A stretch of 64,000 bases of DNA, from the NCBI RefSeq assembly GCF_039941015.1, contig NZ_JBDVFI010000011.1; one strand, 5' to 3'. Source of the DNA: Sedimentitalea sp039941015 (GTDB taxonomy: Bacteria; Pseudomonadota; Alphaproteobacteria; Rhodobacterales; Rhodobacteraceae). Shown piece by piece: positions 61,609 through 64,000 of this stretch. The position numbers were made by a program, and so were the translations under genes. The number at the start of each line of letters is the position of its first letter. Position 1 is the first letter of the stretch. The notes below the pieces were generated by a model. It saw only the letters and a list, made by a program, of their open reading frames with translations, searched no databases and had not been told where the DNA came from.

Positions 61609-62106
61609 CTAATTCAACACAAATTCCATGACCAGAAGGTCACGTACCCGGCCCTGCCCCGCGACCACCTGAACGCGCCGCAGCATCTGACCACGCAATT
61701 TTGACAGCGCCTGCGGCTCTTCGAATTCGGTGACATCCAACGCCCTTAGGTAGCTGTTCAGAACATCGACGATTCTCGGCAATATCAGCTCGACATCGTC
61801 TTGATGCGTCCCGTTTACTTCAAGCTGACTACGAAAGCGCAGATGACGCACATATTTGTTGCCGGTCAAAGAAATCGTAATCGGCTCGATCTCGACGAAC
61901 GCGATATCCGGCATTGGTTCGATCTGCGCCTCTGGATCGCCATGAGCATCGACCGCAGTTGATTCCCCATGACTGAACAAGAGGCCCGATGAACTGGCGT
62001 AGAATCCACCGCCTGCCCCCGCAATCGCAAGCACTAGGCCAAGGATTAACGGGAGTTTCTTTGATTTGACCGGAGCTTCCGGCGCCTCTGCAACGGCATC
62101 CGACAT
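61609..62106 (-). CDS. fliL: Flagellar basal-body-associated protein FliL
   Basis: A protein of about 165 residues with one membrane helix (LPLILGLVLAIAGAGGGFYAS) and a periplasmic domain ending RVRDLLVMEFVLN, as FliL does. It supports stator function. The second of two adjacent ATGs (62106) has AGGA at proper spacing; the frame opens at 62139. It is divergent from fliF across an intergenic region with a CtrA-like box. Confidence 0.9.
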   Translation of the reverse strand: MSDAVAEAPEAPVKSKKLPLILGLVLAIAGAGGGFYASSSGLLFSHGESTAVDAHGDPEAQIEPMPDIAFVEIEPITISLTGNKYVRHLRFRSQLEVNGTHQDDVELILPRIVDVLNSYLRALDVTEFEEPQALSKLRGQMLRRVQVVAGQGRVRDLLVMEFVLN

Positions 62107-62152
62107 CATAATTCCTATCGTTTCGTACGGTGCCTTCATAACCGTGCAGGAA

Positions 62153-62167
62153 CTAACCGATTGTTAA
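62153..62167. promoter_or_regulatory. CtrA-like box CTAA-N7-TTAA between fliL and fliF
   Basis: CTAA at 62153-62156 and TTAA at 62164-62167 with the exact 7-base spacing of the CtrA consensus and a single mismatch. It lies between the divergent fliL and fliF, 58 bases before the fliF start, suitable for control of both. Confidence 0.5.
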
Positions 62168-62225
62168 GGCCAATCGACCAAACAAGAGAGAACGTTGGCA
62201 GAACGTCGACGACACGGAGGATATC

Positions 62226-63845
62226 GTGCAGCAGATCAAAACGATTTGGGTCGAACTCGACAGACGCAAGCAGATGGTGGTGATTCTCGCCTCTGTTGCT
62301 GTGATCGTAACACTGGTGGTGATGTCGCGTTTGGCAGCCTCTCCCTCAATGAAGCTCTTGTATGCAGGACTGGAAAACGGCTCGGCCGGGGATGTGGTCC
62401 GCGCACTTGAGCAGCGCGGAACACTATATGAGGTCCGCGGAGGGTCGATCTATGTTCCGGCGGAAAACCGTGATGAACTCCGGATGACGCTCGCCAGTGA
62501 AGGGCTGCCCGCCAATGGTGGTCGCGGGTACGAATTGCTTGATTCCCTGAACGGATTTGGCACGACCTCGCAAATGTTCGATGCCGCCTACTGGCGGGCC
62601 AAGGAAGGCGAACTCGCACGGACGATCGTCGCCAGTCCGTATGTGACGCAGGCGCGTGTGCATATCGCGCACAACGGCTCTGGCCCGTTTCAGCGCAGTG
62701 TTGATCCAACCGCATCCGTTTCAATTGTGCCCGCCGGCGCGCCCGTGACACCAGCCCAGGCCAATGCATTGAGATATCTTGTCGCGTCTGCGATTGCGGG
62801 CCTGACGGTCGAGAATGTCGCAATCATAGATGCCAACGGCACGTTGATCGGGACAGCGGACACAGGCACGTCACCCAATACTGCAGATGACCGTGCATCC
62901 CTGCTGCGCGAGCGTGTTCTCAGACTGATCGAAGCGCGCGTCGGCGCCGGAAACGCAGTGGTAGAGGTAAGCGTCGATACCGTTACTCAAACCGAATCCA
63001 TTCGCGAACGCCGTTTCGATCCCGAGGGTCGTGTCGCCATCAGCACCGACACAGAAGAACGCACAGATTCCTCGACCAACGCCGCCGGTGGCGATGTAAC
63101 GATCGCCTCGAATCTACCGGACGGAGATGGTGCTGGTGGAGAAGGCTCCAAAGCACAGGGCAGCGAAACCCGTGAGCGAATCAACTATGAAGTGTCTGAG
63201 ACTGAGCACGAAATTGTGCGTGGACCCGGTGATATTCGACGTTTGACCGTTGCGGTCCTTGTAAATGGTCTGAACTTGACTGACAGCACAGGCATCGCGA
63301 CCTTTCAACCCCGATCTGACGAGGAATTGTCGGCACTTCACGATCTCGTCGCTTCCGCCGTCGGTTATGACGAGGCCCGTGGCGATGTCATAACGCTGAG
63401 ATCCATGGATTTGCCTACCATCGCACCGTTGGGAACGGCGGCAGCAGGAGGCATGTTCCAAGGACTTGCGCTGGACATCATGTCATTGATCCAGCTGGCC
63501 GCGCTGGCCTTGGTTGCATTGGTTCTCGGGTTATTTGTCGTGCGTCCTATTCTCAGCAACGCACAGAAACTGCCCCAGTCAAACCTTGCGATGCTGCCAC
63601 CAACTGAACAGGAAACCCACGATCGCGGCCCGGTGCTGACCGGAGAGATCGACGATGGCCCGTCCGAACAGTTTCAATCGGCAGCTCTGACAGCGGAGCA
63701 GTCCGCATCCGGCAACGCCTTGCCAGCGTTGGCGAACGGTTCCGATTCACCGGTTGAGCGACTGCGTTCGATGATCGGCGAGCGCCAGGAAGAAACCGTG
63801 GAAATTCTGCGCAGTTGGCTCGAAGAGAATGAGGAGAAAGTATGA
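62226..63845 (+). CDS. fliF: Flagellar MS-ring protein FliF
   Basis: A 539-residue ring protein. It has an N-terminal membrane helix (MVVILASVAVIVTLVVMSRLA), the two ring-building domains (LEQRGTLYEVRGGSIYVPAENRDELRMTLASEGLP, YVTQARVHIAHNG), a second helix near residue 420 (MSLIQLAALALVALVLGLFVVRPIL) and a cytoplasmic tail ending in LRSMIGERQEETVEILRSWLEE that binds FliG. The start is GTG 62226, five bases after GGAGG. The stop overlaps the next gene as ATGA. Confidence 0.95.
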   Translation: MQQIKTIWVELDRRKQMVVILASVAVIVTLVVMSRLAASPSMKLLYAGLENGSAGDVVRALEQRGTLYEVRGGSIYVPAENRDELRMTLASEGLPANGGRGYELLDSLNGFGTTSQMFDAAYWRAKEGELARTIVASPYVTQARVHIAHNGSGPFQRSVDPTASVSIVPAGAPVTPAQANALRYLVASAIAGLTVENVAIIDANGTLIGTADTGTSPNTADDRASLLRERVLRLIEARVGAGNAVVEVSVDTVTQTESIRERRFDPEGRVAISTDTEERTDSSTNAAGGDVTIASNLPDGDGAGGEGSKAQGSETRERINYEVSETEHEIVRGPGDIRRLTVAVLVNGLNLTDSTGIATFQPRSDEELSALHDLVASAVGYDEARGDVITLRSMDLPTIAPLGTAAAGGMFQGLALDIMSLIQLAALALVALVLGLFVVRPILSNAQKLPQSNLAMLPPTEQETHDRGPVLTGEIDDGPSEQFQSAALTAEQSASGNALPALANGSDSPVERLRSMIGERQEETVEILRSWLEENEEKV

Positions 63846-64000
63846 TGGCAATCGCGCACCTCTTGGAGGATTTCAGCGTTATCGACCGGCCCGAGAAATC
63901 GGTGATGGAAATTAGTGACGACGCCGTTGAGGATATCCGCCTCGCGTCGTTCGAGCAGGGCTACACGGCAGGTTGGGACGACGCAATCCGCGTGCAATCG
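63842..64000 (+). CDS. FliH-like flagellar assembly protein, 5' part only
   Basis: Fifty-three codons are visible before the window ends. They start at ATG 63842, overlapping the fliF stop (a second in-frame ATG is at 63845). The stretch SFEQGYTAGWDDAI has the glycine-spaced pattern found at the N-terminus of FliH, the regulator of FliI. The fliG gene usually placed between fliF and fliH is absent here. Assignment rests on a short sequence and position. Confidence 0.6.
   Translation, partial: MMAIAHLLEDFSVIDRPEKSVMEISDDAVEDIRLASFEQGYTAGWDDAIRVQS

Noticed and set aside
11..64000. tRNA, rRNA, insertion sequence or CRISPR array
   Set aside because: I looked through the intergenic stretches and saw no cloverleaf-like sequence, transposase, terminal repeats or regularly spaced repeats.

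Overview
The window reads as a chromosomal segment of a marine Roseobacter-group alphaproteobacterium (Rhodobacteraceae). The grounds are a lanthanide-type XoxF methanol oxidation cluster linked to glutathione-dependent formaldehyde oxidation, an rnd-kdsD-lptC-lptA-lptB-hpf-ptsN run, an alphaproteobacterial flagellar layout (flgBC-fliE-fliQ-flgFGAH, motA/motE, fliL-fliF, CtrA-like boxes), dense ATGA-type gene overlaps, and a short intergenic repeat between convergent genes. This assignment comes from gene content only. I saw no rRNA, tRNA, insertion sequence, prophage or CRISPR array.

Region 1 (1-9835): C1 and quinoprotein metabolism. It holds the end of the glutathione-dependent formaldehyde dehydrogenase, fghA, xoxF, a c-type cytochrome, a XoxJ-like binding protein and a PQQ-associated rhodanese-like protein. 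A reverse-strand trio (SRPBCC protein, beta-propeller, SoxYZ-like carrier) follows, then a divergent pair (ABC-type binding protein, beta-propeller). The ATPase and permease expected for that ABC system are not here.

Region 2 (9951-18594): the most unusual part. It is a compact, mostly uncharacterised gene set matching the bioinformatically named 'GAK' (grasp-and-kinase) system: CofD/YvcK-like protein, ATP-grasp enzyme, HprK-related kinase B and amphi-Trp protein. With it are a PhoU-like/aminoglycoside-phosphotransferase-like fusion, a histidine phosphatase, a metallophosphoesterase, a fused phosphatase-Nudix protein that has lost its catalytic histidine, and a Nudix gene broken by an in-frame TGA. 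The genes look like kinases and phosphate-removing enzymes acting on an unknown substrate.

Region 3 (18667-28908): housekeeping genes mutT, argJ, parvulin isomerase, secA, radC, dnaJ, dnaK with a heat-shock-type promoter, and alkB.

Region 4 (29025-44256): cell envelope. It has a polysaccharide-export ABC permease, cysQ, kdsB, galU, galE, two paralogous glycosyltransferases, a GT14-type transferase and a sulfotransferase, then the ptsN-hpf-lpt-kdsD-rnd run. cysQ, kdsB and the sulfotransferase together suggest a sulfated, Kdo-containing surface polymer.

Region 5 (44408-64000): an acyl-CoA dehydrogenase, then flagellar genes to the window edge: fliI diverging from flgB-flgC-fliE-fliQ-flgF-flgG-flgA-flgH-fliL-like; flhA-fliR-flhB-FliJ-like on the reverse strand; a lytic transglycosylase; a large TPR-type periplasmic protein, motA, motE, a small membrane protein and fliL; then fliF and the start of a fliH-like gene. 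fliG, fliM, fliN, fliP and motB are not in the window.
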